Shown piece after piece: positions 35,710 to 47,114 of a DNA stretch of 64,000 nt. The position numbers were made by a program, and so were the translations under genes. The notes beneath the pieces are model-generated. The model did not search any database, was not told the origin of the DNA, and was given only the letters and a program-made list of their open reading frames with translations. Numbering within the stretch: the stretch's first letter is position 1; every line of letters begins with the position of its first letter. Source of the DNA: Eupeodes corollae (lineage: Eukaryota; Arthropoda; Insecta; Diptera; Syrphidae); the NCBI RefSeq assembly GCF_945859685.1, contig NC_079149.1:54082991-54146990 (forward strand), in the 5' to 3' direction.

Positions 35710-36335
35710 AGTAGCTATTTTCAATAAAATTCGTGATGGTTTTCCAAATCTATGATACTTTTTTTCAATATTCATTAAAAAAAACGTTTAGAGACATAGA
35801 ACCTGGCCTGGAACTTCCTCCACAACCAATCATAAAGCGATGGGGTACATGCCCCGAACCGGATGCTTTTGACAATCAGGAAGCTTCATCAGTAAAAATT
35901 TGTAAAGATCTTCTTAAAAAACGGAATCGAAAGCCGACTTAATTTTTTTGGCATGAAGCTATGGGTTTCTAGTACCATCAATTTCAAAACTTGAATCACG
36001 TGGTTTATCGCTCAATTCCAGCTCGCAAATTATAAGTGTTGCAGTGAAGACAATCTACAGCATTAACAGCAAGGCTGAGAAGTCAGTGAAGAAAAAAATA
36101 GAAAATGTAATGGAAAGAAATTCTGGCTTTGAAAAACTAAAAATACTTGCAATGGCTTTGTCAGGAGAGAAATCCATAGCAAGTGAAGACAATAAATTAA
36201 TTTGCTGAAGTTTTAGCATTCAAATACCTTCTGATATGTGTATGAAAGTGTTTTTCGGTCAAACAGACAAAGCTTCCTTTTCAAAAACTTGAGTGAAATG
36301 TTAGTTGTTTACTGCAACAAATATTTGCAATAAAT
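35710..36335 (+). pseudogene. hAT-type transposase relic, C-terminal half
   Basis: An open piece at 35790-35940 encodes LPPQPIIKRWGTCPEPDAF, matching the LPxxPxxxRWGTW signature in hAT transposases. Further downstream, in broken frames, are NSGFEKLKILAMALSG (about 36120) and SVFRSNRQSFLFKNLSEM (about 36245-36300), the counterpart of the C-terminal dimerisation region that normally contains SCDVERSFSxYK. Stops separate the parts. Terminal repeats were not found, and a link with the hAT-like element at 19377 is not shown. Confidence 0.6.
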
Positions 36336-38477
36336 ATTCTTATTGATCGCTGACATTAAAAATTTTTTTTAAAAATGAATTTGCTTTGTTAACTTCGTTT
36401 TTTTTCTTTCTTAAATAATATATGTTTGCGAAGTGGAAGTATTCACCAATAAACACATTTTTTTAATGTTTTTATAGTCTTCAAAAAGGTGTGAAGAAGA
36501 AGAGTTTTGATTTTTCTTTTATTGATTGGTATTGTTCTTATTAATTAATTTCCTAAACTAAATAACGCTTTTTATGAACATCTTTTACATTTATTGAGTA
36601 TATTTTGAGGGCGCATAAAATTAGTTTTTTAGGACATATTTTTGGTTGTCCTACTAATAACTAATGAGACTATTCAGAATCTAAGGAAGATAGTGAAATG
36701 ATTCTAAATGTATCTTGAAGACATACATAGATCTGTACTTTGAAAATCATGATGAAATTTATTTTTACAGAATATGTTGATTTTTTTTCTAAGCCTTGAA
36801 AACACCCTTTTTTGGTTGTCTTCAGCAAAAATTTAATATTATTTGAATGTAGGACGTTTTGATCTTTTTTTAAAAAAATATTGTTTTGTTTGTGCCACAA
36901 AAAAAAAACGTAGTTTTAATGTAAACATTTTAAGAATACGTAAAGGTTTATCTTAAAGTCTTGATTTGATAACACTCGTCTTAGAGTATCTGAAAACAAG
37001 CTGCCGACAATACAACTTTTTCATATTTATATATTTTTCATGTTTGTATATTTTTTAGAATTAAACGATGTTTTCTTCGATGTTCATGAATACTAAGTTG
37101 ACCCTTTTAAAAATCCAAAATATTGTTGCTCCCGTCCGAAATAAGAATATTTTTTGGAGAGTGTTAAGAACGTATAAATTTAATTCTACACTAAAATTTA
37201 GATTTGGAGGAATTTTTTAAAGTAGATACATCTTTTTAAACTATACCTACTATTAATTAGAATAAATAAAAATAAATACTTCTTTTGTTAAGGCGTTGAG
37301 TTGTATGTATGAAAAATGTGTGAAAACGATTTAAAGCCCACTTTTCATTTATGAACTCTTAAAATGTATGCCGACTTTAACAAGAATTATCTTGATATCT
37401 TATTATTAATTTCTGACTTTGTTGAAGGTGTACAAATAAGTCGAATAAGTGATGGAAAACTGGCACACTGCTTATTTTAGTGCGGAAAAATGTTTACGCC
37501 AATAAACCTTAAATTAAAAGAAAATGCTAATACTAACTTTTCTACTTAAAATATTAAAAATAAATCGGGGTATAAGGCTAAAGTGTTTGCATAAAATTAA
37601 ATTATTTTACATTTTCCTAGTACAAAAATAAGACTTTAGTGATTTTTTTCACCTAGGGAAGATTCGTAGTTATATTATCCGCTCATTTTTCTAAAACAGA
37701 AGTTTAGATGGCAAAGTTGACTCCGTCAGGAATTCTATTTCAACAATCTGCGCAAAGTGGGTTTTGCACAGTTAAATAGTGGTGTTTATTCCCGTTTGTC
37801 CTCGATGTATGTGGTCCACTTAAAAAAATTGGAATCCAATAATAACAATCTTGCATAATTGAATCCTGGAAAAAAATCCCATTAATCAGGAAAAAAAGTT
37901 TCAACCAATTCAATAAATGGCATGTTTGGTATTTTTGGCATATGCATGTACATACAACATATTACTTTTAATTGTTCTTGTTATAACCCATAGCTTCCTA
38001 AAAAAGAATACACGGAAAACATGAAACTGTCAATCAATCATAGCCAACATTTGGTACGAAATAAATAAAAATAAATCAAAAATGTATGAACATAAATGCT
38101 ACATATGTAAATAGAGAAGCGGAAACCAGAGTCCAATAACCAATCATCACTATTTCTTTTTTTGACATGAATTAAATTAAATTAAATTATTAAAATGTGT
38201 CTGAACGATGACATGATAATTAGTTATTTTGATGAGAGTAGGTAGTATTTTGTATTGAGGGTTAAAAACTTAATTGTTGGTCTATAGCAGATGTGTTTTA
38301 TTTTTTTTTAACTTTACCTCAAGTCTTACATGAATTAAGAAATGAGTATTTAGCAGCTAAACAATGTAGTTTTTCAAATCAATGCTGAGCAGTAATTATG
38401 TTGAATAATATTTATTTTTGCATATTTTATTTGCATATGTGTGTTCATATTTTAATTACATTTTTTTTTACTTTCAG
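36336..38477. other. AT-rich stretch upstream of the chitin-binding gene
   Basis: Contains one diverged repeat at 36630-36930, listed separately. No exon was recognised until the acceptor at 38477. Confidence 0.4.
36630..36930. repeat. Diverged interspersed repeat, member A
   Basis: Shares a colinear series of phrases with 40485-40745: 'aatgtatcttgaagacat', 'tctgtactttgaaaatcat', 'tgttttgtttgtg' followed by 'cacaaaa'. Overall similarity looks moderate over about 270 bases in the same orientation. Class unknown. Confidence 0.45.
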
Positions 38478-38502
38478 ATTTTGGGCGACATCCCAATATA
38501 AG

Positions 38503-38527
38503 ATGATGTATCTTTTGAAATTGTTAT
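38503..38527 (+). CDS. Chitin-binding protein coding exon 1 (start codon)
   Basis: ATGATG at 38503 within a piece opened by acceptor CTTTCAG (38477) and closed by donor TTAT|GTGAGT. It encodes MMYLLKLL and leaves one base, which exon 2 completes to Leu. Bases 38478-38502 are 5' UTR, so at least one untranslated exon lies further upstream. Confidence 0.8.
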
Positions 38528-41500
38528 GTGAGTATTTTTATCAAACTTTTTTATATAAGGGATGATCTTTTTTTAAACGGAGAACCTTTTATTGAAAGTC
38601 AAACCATTTTAATATTCATGATATCGCCCTTTAAAGTTGAGAAGTTTATTTTTATTGACTGATAATTTTGCTTTGATCACACATAATTTAACTTTTGATA
38701 TCCATCTTCAAAGTAATTTGTAAGTGTTACTTTAGAGAAATAGGGGATAAAGGACCCACATTCGACTTTTAAGATACATTTTTCTAGCAGTGGAATTAAA
38801 ACTGATCGTTTGTTCTAAGATTTCAGCTGTCTTACGAAAATTTGAAAAAAACGCTAAACCTTTTGTGCTAAAACATAGTTTTAAATAGAAAAAGACAAAA
38901 CGCTTTGAAAGTATAGTTATGTTTCCTGTAACGTATCCGTTGCCTAAACAATTCTATTGCTTGTATATCAAGTTTTTGAAATATATTGAAAAATATAAAA
39001 ATAATGTTGAAAACTTTTAAAATTTGAGCCGGTAGTTAAAATCCACCTCATCTTCCTTCTTTTATGAGCCGATTTCACTGCGTTGTTTGGTCTGCAATGC
39101 AGTCGTTACCTTTTCGAAGCGTATGTCCAATCCATTGCCACTTACGCCTTCGTATAATAAGGTCTGACCTGTCCTTCTATGAGGGACCCAATTGGATATT
39201 CGGTTTGGCCAGAAAATCCTTAGGATGTTGCAAAGACATCTATTCTCAAAGGTTTGCAGCTTTCTTGTAATGGCTGAAGTAACCTTCGAGGTGCTGCATC
39301 CATAAAGAATTCTATTCTCAAAGGTTTGCAGCTTTCTTGTAATGGCTGAAGTAACCTTCGAGGTGCTGCATCCATTAAGAATTATAGATTCGACATTTGT
39401 ACAAAACAGTCGTAGCTTTGTTCTTAAGCTGATAGAGTTAAAACTGAATTGGGTGGCGTTGGGAACTAGGGCCTAGTGACTGAGAACTCTCAACCATTCC
39501 TGTGTGCGAGTACTGTTGTCAGGAATGGAAAGGGGCCTACAATTTCAGGCCGAATCCGAACGGCTTATTTGAGAAAGCACTTTTTCATGACAAGAATTAC
39601 TCTTGAAGGATTTGTCAATTCCTCGCAAGAGGCAGTACCCACGAATTTTTTTTTTTTCAAATTAAGGTGGCACAGGCAGGGATTGAACCCAAGACCCCTT
39701 GCATGACAGTACAACGCACTAACCACGGGTACAACGCAGCTTATAGAGTTATTCCTCTAAATTTTCGACATCATACCGAACGTAGCTTTTGATTGATTAA
39801 AAGCTCTCTACTTTTTAAATCGGTTGTGAGGAAAAATTTATTTGGATGTTGATCATTTTTGTTTTGCCGGAATTAATTTTTACCCTCATGATTTCTGCTT
39901 CTCTCTTCAAACATCGTCCGCGTAATCCTTTTCCGCTACCTGATAAAGCTGCGAGCAGTGCATCGCTATTCACCAGCAGAAACAATACTGACTTCCCTAC
40001 GGATTTCAAATTCCTCTGACAACCTACCATCGTGCAGAACGTGACACTTGGATCCATCAAATGTTGCTTTCATAATAGCAATTAGTTTTTCTGGGATGCA
40101 TCTTTTTTGCAAAGCTAAAAATTCCATAGAGAAGTCAATGAACAAGTGTAGTGGTGGTCGTTATTCTACGCACTGCTCAATAATGATCAATAGGGTGTTC
40201 ATGTGATCAATACAGGATAGAATCCAGTGAGGAATCCTGCTTCTTCGGCAATGAGTGTGGCCTCAGGGTATTCTCTGATGCGTTCCAGTATGATTTTTGC
40301 TACTATTTGGCAACGGTAGGTAGAACGCAAATCCCTCTCCAATATTCGCACTTTGTAAGATATCCTTTTTTTGGTAGCTTGACAATCATTTTCTTTTTCC
40401 AATCATCGGGAAAGCTTTCGGTGGTTCAGGCTCCTTTAATGAGTGGATGAAGCAGCACTAAACCATATAGAGTCAAATTAAAATTAGTAACTATTTATTA
40501 AGAATTTTCAAGATCTATGTAAGATACTAAAATTATTTTAATTGTATCTAGAAGACAAGGATTTGTACTTTTGTAAATCATCATACAATGTCTTTTTCGA
40601 GTGTTCAGTTTGTTTTTTAAAGTTTCTTATTTGAAAAACCTGATGTGATAGACAAATTTTAAGGTGAGACTTGAATTTAGGACAACTTAATCCTTTAGAA
40701 AAACATTGTTTTGTTTGTGTAACATAAAACAGTATAATTTTGTAGACAATTGATTTTGATGAGCTTAAAACTCGAAATCGAAGAATCTCAATAGTATGGC
40801 CTTTATTAATACGAAAATTAGTACGTACCTAAGATTTTTAAAAGTCAATTTCAAGGTCTATGGTTAAAAATTTACCATAAACCCCTATGAACCCTCTGAA
40901 TATAATTTAAAGAATATATGTCCATAAATATAATGTTTCTTAACAAGCACTTGAAGTGTCCCAATACAAAAGTGATTTTGGTTTATACCCAATATACATA
41001 ATTTAAATTGCAATGGAATTCAGTTGGATATGATCAATATGCACTCCATTTTTTGATAACTTGACAGGTTAACTTAAGTCAAGAAGTTAAATGATGAGTA
41101 CTCGAATAGATGAACTCGTTAAAAAGTTCGAGTATACTTAAGTGATGAAAGTGTTTTCGAAGATGGAATTTCAAAGATCTGATGAAATAAATTCGATCCA
41201 AAACAGAGTTACGTTGACTTCACCAAATGATTTACAAATAGTGGGTTTGAATGCAATACTTCCTTTATTTGACTTATCTACATGATCAACGAATTCAAGA
41301 AAAATGTCAAACTAATTCAAAAATTAATTATAAAATGTGTTTGAAAATTGACATATACACTTTTAGCTTAATGGGACATTGTCACAGTGTGCAGCAGTAC
41401 ATAAGTTGAATGTTAATATATTTCGCATTTATACACACTTATATTATGAACCTTGGCCACAGTACGTAAAAAAACGTCTTAAGTCATGCGGTCCTATTCA

Positions 41501-44500
41501 ATAATACTAATTCTTAAAGTGAATTTAGCTAAATACATATTTGGCATAATTTGTCACGGTTAATAACATTAAATTGATTAATAAAATATATTTCTTTCAA
41601 AATATTGTGATTTGTTACCTTTTTTCAACGAATTTTATTATGAAACCAAAAATTACATTTTTCTTCAGGATAACTCCTTGTATTTTCTTAAAATTCCAAA
41701 ATAATTAAAATATCATAGTTCCTTTAGTTCCTTTGCTCGTTAAGGACACAATTATTTATCACTTATTAACACAATAACAAGAACTGTTTAAACTTGGGAA
41801 AAAACTCATATTTTTAAAAATAAATTTTAGTGTATTGCTTTTGCTTAACAACACTCAACTTGCGGACATTAAAAGCTGACGGAAGTTTTGAAGATGCAGA
41901 TCAGGTCAATGAGTTCATTACCATGAGGTATAAAAGACAAATTATATCAACTGAACATAATACATAATATTATTTAAATCCTCTTCTTAGTTTTAGCTCA
42001 AGTCATCCTTATGATTTAAGACAAACAATCCCCGGTGAACCAGAAATCGATTATCCAATTTACAGTGCAGTTCCAAGAACAAATTTCGATTGTAATGGCC
42101 GTCACGAAGGTTTGAGTCTTTATACTTGATCTTAAGAATCAACACGCAAGTTCTTGTATCTTTATTCTATTCTTTAGGTTATTATGCTGATACAGAAGCT
42201 AGATGCCAAGTTTTTCGTATCTGTGCAAACACGGATCTCGTTGGGAAAGGTAATTTTGTCTATAATACATTTATAAAGATCTACTTATAATAAATTATTA
42301 TATCAAAAAAAACTTAGGTTTTGCATTCCTTTGTCCAAACGGAACTCTATTCAGTCAAAAAAATTTTGTGTGTGACTGGTATAGAAATGTGGATTGTAAT
42401 GATAGTGAACGGTATTATAGTAAAAACGATAACAATCGAATTGGTACTAAAACTGATATGATGAAAACCGTCCGCCAGATGATGGAACATCCTATGAAAA
42501 CGATAAGCATAGCTTTGAATCGTGGCAAGTCTACGACTCTTCAGCCTACAACACGCAAAAACATTGCAACGAAACCAACAAAGCCATCGAAAAACTTCCA
42601 AACAAGTTCCTCCCCAGCCATCAGCATAATACCAACACAAGACACTCTTATTTTGGAAAATCAATCAATAGATCTAAATGAGGATGAACGTGCGTTCGGT
42701 TTCTTTTCCCCATTGCCAATCAACGAACAAAAAGAAATATCAACAACGACTTCAGTGGCTGGATTAAAACCCATAAATTTTTCCGCATTACCCATAACTC
42801 CTCCCTCACCAACATTTAGCCCACCGTTTGAAACTCCCATATCAGAACTTGTAGAAAGTCCATTGTCTTCGGAAAATATTTCTTATGATACCTATTCTTC
42901 TGTAACACCAACTGGATTACTTTTACCGCCCACCGATGACAGTGCTAGTGGCAGAGAAGTCTACATCTCGAGTCTTGGAGAACTCTCAACTGATCCTGGG
43001 GCAAATTTCAACCGACAAACTTCTCGAGTAATAGCTGAGTCGTCTTCAAATGCACTTGACAAACCATTTCAAGCAAGTGGAATGAACTTTGCTGAGAAGG
43101 TGAATGCTGGCTTAAATGGATTACAAGTTTTAGATCAAGATGAGATTATAGCTCCGGAATATGTAAAGAATATGATGCAAGGCAATGTTGATGATGCTGC
43201 AGACGAAATTGTTCAACCAGTTTCATTTAATTTCGCTTCAAACATCAATAGCTTATTGGACGAAATTAATTACGAAGCTCAATTGGAAGGTCAAAATTCG
43301 TTACAATTTCAGCAAAGGACACTACAAAAACCAGAAAGTTCAGTCACCAAAAAGCCATTTAGATTTCTAAGCCGTGGTTTTACGCATGACAAATCCAAGG
43401 AAAATCGTTCGTATAGTCGTAGACCAACAGCATCTCCAAGGAGAACATCCAGCACAGAGCAGGTTTGTGACTTATTAACCAATTTAAAAAAATCCTAAAA
43501 TCAACAATTTTTCTGATTTTATTTTATCGACATGAATTTATAATAATATTTCCTTGAAATTTCATTACTTTTTTCTTGACTTTTCAAATTTCTTCAATCT
43601 TCTGCAATATTTTCTCTTTTCTCAACATTTTTCTCATTTAAAAACACTTTGTATAAGCTTTCAGTTAAACTAATCGTAAAATCGAGGATTTCAGGGTTTT
43701 TATTTTCCAATTTCTAAATATAATCCATGATTAACCTGAACGTAATGTTTAAAATTAAACCATAAAAAAGAAAGAAATGCATTTATTTTACTCACAGTTT
43801 AACTTAAAAAAAAAAAACGAAGTTAAAAAAAATAGTTCTGATATCAGCTCTTTTGTTTCATTCTTTATATTGGGAACACGTTCGGCACATTTTTATTTTA
43901 AATAAAAGCATTCAGAAAATGTTTGAATAATTCTAAAAATCAAAAGTACAAAAGTTATCCTCTTTTTTAACAGATATTTTATAATCTTGTATAATGCTAC
44001 TTCAAATGTATCAAACACCAACAATAGGCGTATTTATTTTGAACTTCTAGTCCTGCTGTTTAAAAAGAAGAGAAAGTATTTGTTTACAAAATACAACTTT
44101 TCAGGAAATAACGACAAAAAAGTTAAATCTTTTTTTTTATTAACTTATACAATTTAAACCTAAACCACTATCATATCTCTTTACATTTCTTCAATGTCTA
44201 TTCTTTTCTATCTAAATTATTTTCTAGCATTCTACTTCCACTCAATCATACAGTAATTCATTGATCACGACATTATTAACCTCTACTCAATCACCAGAAA
44301 CAACAACAGAAAAGTTTCAGATTTTAGCTTTAGACAATGCTCCAGAAAACTTAGAAATTGAATCTTCTAGTGATTTAATAACAAAATCAGAAGCTGAATT
44401 ATCAATTGAAGCAAATCCAAAAATCTCAGAAGTAAATGATAAATCAAGTACTTCAGAAACTTTAGAAAACGCCAAATCACCCAAATCGCCAGTTGTAAAT

Positions 44501-46953
44501 AAGCTTGAGTCTGATTTGGAACCAAAATTAGAATCCAAACCAGCTATTAAAAGAGAACCAAAAGAAATAATTCAATTGGATTCACTTGACTCCCTGAAGG
44601 AGCTATCTCAAGAAACTACTGAAGAAGACAAAGTTAATGCAAATAAGAGAGCAGAAGATTTACTTCTTGCTGGAGTCAAACAAATTACAGTGAACGAGTC
44701 TGACGAAAAAAATAAAACTGCTCAAGAGGAAACTACACCCATTGTCCCAATTTATAATAGGTCCAAAGCAGTTAAAAGTTCAACACCGCATATAACTTCA
44801 TCGTCTACTACATCCATGATATCAACAACTACTACCTCAACTACAGTGCCAACGACTGTTTCCAGTTCCACAACTGATGTTAATCCTGACACTTCACCAT
44901 CAACGACTTCAACAGCGCTTACAACAACACCCGAGTCCACAACTAGTCCAGCAGTTTCAGTTCGAAGATTCACAGTGGAAAGTGGCAAGCGACGACAAAC
45001 CGCAAGGCCTATTTCTTACTCTAGAAGGAATAACTTGCAGAGATCTGGTCAAAGAAACACTTCAACAACTATAAAACCAAGTACTACAGCTGCACCGACT
45101 TACAGAGGCAGATTAGCTGGCAGAACCACTTCCACAACAAGTGCCTCGATCACAACAAAGGTCACAGCATCTCCACGAAGACGCCTTAATGTAAGCCGAT
45201 ACACTTACGGATCTCGCAGACGAACTACTGAATCATCAAGTTCCACTTCTTCTTCAACAACAACAACAACCGCAGCTCCTCCCAGCAACACATTAAATTC
45301 TCCAAATTCTGACTCTGCATTGTCAGATCTAACCAGCGCTGCAAGTACATATAATGGTATACCAAATCGTTCCTACAACTCTATTAGACAGAGTTCTAAT
45401 AAATACGTTCAAACTAAACGGCGCCTTCCCAGTCATAAGAATATTACTTCGCAAGTCACAATCACAACCACAAAACCGTCAGTTCGAACTTCCACCACGC
45501 AACAGCCCACCAGAAGTTCTCCCTCATTACCAATACCTACTCTAGCTCCATTTTCATATCATGATGCTATATCTCCCATGTCTACTTCATCAACTACGCC
45601 GGAACCTTTACCGGCTACATTTCTTTCATTTCATGATCTTACCAAATCTATAACTGACGATTCAATTTTACAGAACTTGAGAAAAAATCAAGCCGTCAAC
45701 AGACCACTGACTGATTCAGGAGCTTTTATGAGCCAACAACAGGGTAAGATTTCTATTAATGTGATTCGGTTGTATATGAACACTGAACAGTAATAATCAA
45801 TTAACATGTTCTCCTTGCAGCTTTGCCCAGGCCACAAATTCCCTTCTCGAATCAACCAACAATTAAACAAGAGTACTCAACAACCAGACCAGCCCAACTT
45901 TCAGTTCCAACTAGTCTACCATTCATACCACTGAAAGATTTTATTGCTAGCAAATTTGGATCACAATACAGTCCAGAACCACCCAAACTATCAACAAATA
46001 GGCCTACATTTATAACTCAACCTAGTCCTGTACAATATACAATACGTAATCCTTTAAATCAAAATGTTTTTCAACAACAATCCCAAATAAGTGCGCAACA
46101 ACAAGTAAAACAGCAACAACAACAGCAACTCCTGCAACAACAGCTACAACAACAACAGCAACAACGACAACAGCAACAACAACAGCAGCAATTGTACCAA
46201 GACCAACAACACCATCAACAACAGCAACAACAACAGCAACGACAACAGCAGCAACAACAACAGCAATTGTATCAGGAGCAACAACTTAGATTGCAACAGC
46301 AACAACAAAAACTTCAACAACTGAAACAACAACAAAACCACCTGCAGCAACAATATCAACTTCAGCAGCAAAAGCAACAACAACAACAGCAATACTTCTA
46401 TCAGCAACAAATGTTCCCCGCCCAGAAATTCAACCAAATACAACAATCTGTTCCTCTCCTGGAACAGCAACATCAGAAAATTCCAAATCAACAACATTCG
46501 AATAAAGTCCATCAAGTTTCAACAAAAATTATTCCATCCATTGAACAACCATTCCAAATTCAACAGAATCAACAACCCCTGCCACAACATCATCATCAAC
46601 GCCAACAACCACAAATTCAGATCATCCCCTCTCAGATGACTGTTTCTCATATGATCCTCCCTCAAAAACCAAACATTAATTTAGGCTCGAATGTAAAATC
46701 CGAAGTTGGGTCTATCAACGTCCGATTACCAAGTAATCTGGCAGGCTTGATTCCAAATACGAATATTTTCGAATTGAGTCGAAACAGCAACTCACTTGAA
46801 AGTGCCCAGAGACGAAGTGATCAAGCTTCCGACGATGAATTTGGTGCCCGAGAAAGGAAGTCTGTTTTTGCGGGTGTTAGTTCATATGATGTGCCATTAA
46901 GTAGCGTTGGTCGTCTGACCAATGATATTACCAATTTTCTACGAAGACTTTAA
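38503..46953 (+). CDS. Secreted Cpap1/peritrophin-like protein: one chitin-binding type-2 domain with Ser/Thr-rich and polyQ tail
   Basis: Seven coding exons: 38503-38527, 41831-41927, 41991-42109, 42178-42249, 42318-43462, 44228-45743 and 45821-46953. Every junction is GT-AG and every phase fits, giving 1,368 residues (1,366 if exon 3 starts at 41997). Residues 1-24 form a signal peptide that exists only after exons 1 and 2 are joined (MMYLLKLL + LYCFCL...). Residues 75-131 are a type-2 chitin-binding (peritrophin-A) domain with all six cysteines, including DCNGRHEGYYADTEARC, LCPNGTLF and VCDWYRNVDC. The remainder is low complexity: a Ser/Thr/Pro-rich mucin-like region (exons 5-6) with basic RRR patches, then a polyQ region (exon 7). 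Known family members bind chitin in cuticle, trachea or other apical matrices. A single domain at the N-terminus fits Cpap1. The start is chosen because it alone yields the signal peptide. A leader exon must lie upstream. Not assigned to a particular fly gene. Confidence 0.9.
39020..39440 (-). mobile_element. Non-LTR retrotransposon fragment in intron 1 of the chitin-binding gene
   Basis: Minus-strand sequence resembles the post-RT part of the endonuclease/RT LINE type. It is disrupted by a 72-bp tandem duplication at 39241-39375. With 39740-40450 it probably formed one element, now separated by a SINE. The assignment of this part is weaker than that of the RT part. Confidence 0.4.
39241..39375. 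repeat. 72-bp tandem duplication
   Basis: 'tattctcaaaggtttgcagc' at 39241 recurs at 39313, and the following ~50 bases ('tttcttgtaatggctgaag', 'taaccttcgaggtgctgcat') are identical in both copies, indicating a recent duplication. Confidence 0.85.
39450..39738 (-). mobile_element. tRNA-derived SINE, copy 3
   Basis: Minus strand: B box GGGTTCAATCCC near 39685, head with GTGGTTAGTGCGTTG (A-box region shortened), body with 'ggaattgacaaatcc' and 'gaatggttgagagtt', and the 3' end reaching 'cactaggccctagttcccaa'. It lies between two LINE pieces, apparently inserted into them. Confidence 0.8.
39740..40450 (-). mobile_element. Non-LTR retrotransposon fragment: reverse transcriptase
   Basis: On the minus strand, frames at 40199-40402 read as the RT entry (KLPKKG-like region, then VAKIILERIREYPEATLIAE and an AGF motif). 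39815-40060 holds the post-palm block with LKREAEIMRVKINSGKTKM, the usual 'xLKINxxKTK' motif. The parts are in different frames and contain stops. Confidence 0.68.
40485..40745. repeat. Diverged interspersed repeat, member B (in intron 1)
   Basis: Counterpart of 36630-36930: 'attgtatctagaagacaa', 'tttgtacttttgtaaatcat', 'cattgttttgtttgtgtaac' occur in the same order. Confidence 0.45.
40746..41830 (+). other. Distal part of intron 1, AT-rich
   Basis: No exon, transposon end or structured repeat was recognised. It ends in the acceptor of exon 2. Confidence 0.5.
41831..41927 (+). CDS. Chitin-binding protein exon 2
   Basis: Acceptor AATTTTAG|TG, donor ATGAG|GTATAA. It encodes the rest of the signal peptide and a conserved acidic linker, DGSFEDADQVNEFITM, as seen between the signal peptide and chitin-binding domain in insect relatives. 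Confidence 0.85.
41991..42109 (+). CDS. Chitin-binding protein exon 3
   Basis: Acceptor CTTCTTAG; a second in-frame AG six bases later (41996) would drop two residues. The donor is GAAG|GTTTGA. It encodes the pre-domain linker and the first cysteine of the chitin-binding domain (NFDCNGRHE). Confidence 0.87.
42178..42249 (+). CDS. Chitin-binding protein exon 4
   Basis: Acceptor TTCTTTAG, donor AAAG|GTAATT. It carries cysteines 2 and 3 of the chitin-binding domain (RCQVFRIC). Confidence 0.9.
42318..43462 (+). CDS. Chitin-binding protein exon 5
   Basis: Acceptor AACTTAG, donor GAGCAG|GTTTGT. Cysteines 4-6 (LCPN, VCDW, VDCND) are followed by a long disordered Ser/Thr/Pro-rich region ending in Arg-rich SYSRRPTASPRR. 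If the intron were retained the frame would stop at 43498. Confidence 0.9.
43463..44227 (+). other. Intron 5 of the chitin-binding gene
   Basis: 765 bases of AT-rich sequence with GT...AG ends. No gene or transposon was recognised inside. Confidence 0.75.
44228..45743 (+). CDS. Chitin-binding protein exon 6, mucin-like
   Basis: Acceptor TTTTCTAG, donor CAGG|GTAAGA. 505 codons. Acidic at first (Glu/Lys/Asp-rich), then dominated by Ser/Thr clusters such as TSSTTSMISTTTTSTT, which are candidate O-glycosylation sites. Short basic patches SPRRR, GSRRR and TKRR are interspersed. No cysteine-containing domain was seen. Confidence 0.88.
45821..46953 (+). CDS. Chitin-binding protein exon 7 (terminal, polyQ)
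   Basis: Acceptor CTCCTTGCAG, stop TAA at 46951-46953. It starts ALPRPQIPFSNQPT, then a long CAR-encoded Gln tract. It ends with a non-repetitive, probably conserved tail (SYDVPLSSVGRLTNDITNFL) that suggests the exon is functional throughout. Confidence 0.88.
46069..46413 (+). repeat. Imperfect CAA/CAG repeat encoding polyglutamine
   Basis: About 115 codons, mostly CAA and CAG mixed and broken by L, H, R, K, Y and D codons. The CAA/CAG mix argues for protein-level Gln richness as well as slippage. Within it a block containing QQLYQ.QQ recurs, indicating segmental duplication. Confidence 0.9.
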
Positions 46954-47035
46954 AATAAAATTGAATTTAAAAAAAGAAAAAAAGCTTAACATTAATTAAA
47001 TTAAAACGAAATAATTTAAGAGAGATTTGCAAAAG

Positions 47036-47114
47036 AATAAATTAACCGAGAGTCTTGTCATGTCAAATTGTTATTCCTGTTCACTTGTGAATTTATATAT
47101 TTTTAAGAAATAAA
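47036..47114 (+). terminator. Candidate polyadenylation signals of the chitin-binding gene
   Basis: AATAAA at 47036-47041 and again at 47109-47114, 83 and 156 bases after the stop codon. Which one is used cannot be told from sequence. Confidence 0.5.

Noticed and set aside
46144..46515. Minus-strand open frame rich in Leu opposite exon 7 of the chitin-binding gene
   Set aside because: Shadow of the CAA/CAG tract read in reverse; it has no start context or domain, and the plus-strand frame is supported by splicing.
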